Below are positions 5,163-5,259 of a stretch of DNA of 5,259 bases, piece by piece (position 1 is the first letter of the stretch; each line of letters begins with the position of its first letter). Origin of the DNA: Candidatus Omnitrophota bacterium. Its GTDB lineage: Bacteria > Omnitrophota > Koll11 > Zapsychrales > Aceulaceae. A model generated the notes under the pieces. The model was not told where the DNA came from. It made no database searches and was given only the letters and a program-made list of their open reading frames with translations. The position numbers and the translations under genes are program-made. Where the stretch lies: assembly GCA_029931885.1 (NCBI GenBank), contig JAOZRJ010000120.1, forward strand, positions 1 to 5,259. The letters are read 5' to 3'.

Positions 5163-5259
5163 ACATAACGTTTAGCTAACCGGCCGTATAAAGTGGCGCG
5201 TTTTTTGCGCTTTTTGCAAAAAAAGTGACGCTTTATACGGTCGGGTTGAGCTTTTTGTT
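5163..5259 (-). other. attC: attC recombination site (right-hand, truncated by the window edge)
   Basis: This is a long imperfect inverted repeat. On the minus strand it runs AAC, a 5-nt spacer AAAAA, then GCTCAACCCGACCGTATAAAG. The opposite arm, complemented, runs AAC, spacer GTTTA, then GCTAACCGGCCGTATAAAG. The minus-strand 5' arm has an additional C in the L box, the expected extrahelical base. The outer stem CCGTATAAAG (5184-5193) pairs exactly with 5231-5240. After a symmetric internal loop, TTTTTTGC (5201-5208) pairs with GCAAAAAA (5216-5223), so nearly the whole site can fold into one hairpin. The R' core is GTTATGT at 5163-5169. Only the AAC of R'' is inside the window, so the site probably extends about 4 nt further. 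Confidence 0.85.

Larger units (their letters stand above)
4063..5168 (-). mobile_element. Integron gene cassette 1 (PLD-like gene plus its attC)
   Basis: The limits are set by the G/TT cut points expected in the R' core of the upstream attC (GTTATGT on the minus strand, 5163-5169) and of the downstream attC (GTTCTGC, 4057-4063). The cassette is about 1106 bp with one gene followed at once by its attC, the standard cassette layout. If it were excised as a circle, its own R'' (ACATAAC) would face a rebuilt R' of GTTATGT, an exact complement. This agrees with integrase-mediated insertion and supports the boundaries. The cassette is clearly more AT-rich than cassette 3, as expected for cassettes of separate origin. 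Confidence 0.8.

Noticed and set aside
1..5259. CRISPR array, tRNA, rRNA or insertion sequence
   Set aside because: No regularly spaced repeats, no tRNA-like or rRNA sequence and no transposase frame were seen.

Overview
The window is a stretch of integron gene-cassette array in which every gene reads on the minus strand. The evidence is three attC-type recombination sites, at about 5163-5259 (cut by the window edge), 4057-4141 and 2117-2244. Each is an imperfect inverted repeat with outer AAC/GTT core triplets, about 5 nt of unpaired spacer on each arm, and a stem whose 5' arm (minus-strand reading) carries extra unpaired bases. That asymmetry is the attC hallmark that sets recombination polarity, and in all three sites it agrees with the direction of the genes. 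No integron integrase and no attI site lie in the window. The host is probably a Gram-negative bacterium, since cassette arrays are mostly known there, but the sequence does not let me name a taxon.

Reading along the minus strand (right to left), cassette 1 (about 5168-4063) carries one AT-rich gene for a protein with a single phospholipase-D-type HxK...GSxN motif, probably a nuclease. Its stop codon lies inside the attC of its own cassette. Cassette 2 (about 4062-2123) carries a likely promoter with an operator-like repeat, an Xre-type regulator fused to an ImmA/IrrE zinc peptidase (HEIGH motif), and 3 nt later a PIN-type ribonuclease. This looks like a toxin-antitoxin-type or stress/defence module. 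Cassette 3 (about 2122 to beyond position 1) starts with a strong ribosome binding site overlapping the attC core. It carries an unrecognised 233-residue protein and a 419-residue protein that appears to fuse a uracil-DNA-glycosylase-like domain to a PD-(D/E)XK-type nuclease domain. No attC separates these two genes, and the end of the cassette is outside the window.

Three unrelated predicted nuclease folds (PLD, PIN, PD-(D/E)XK), a glycosylase-like domain and a peptidase-regulator fill three successive cassettes, so the segment looks like a small defence or stabilisation library. The glycosylase-nuclease fusion with its unknown partner is the best candidate for a little-described system. Functions are inferred from motifs read by eye; no database search was possible.
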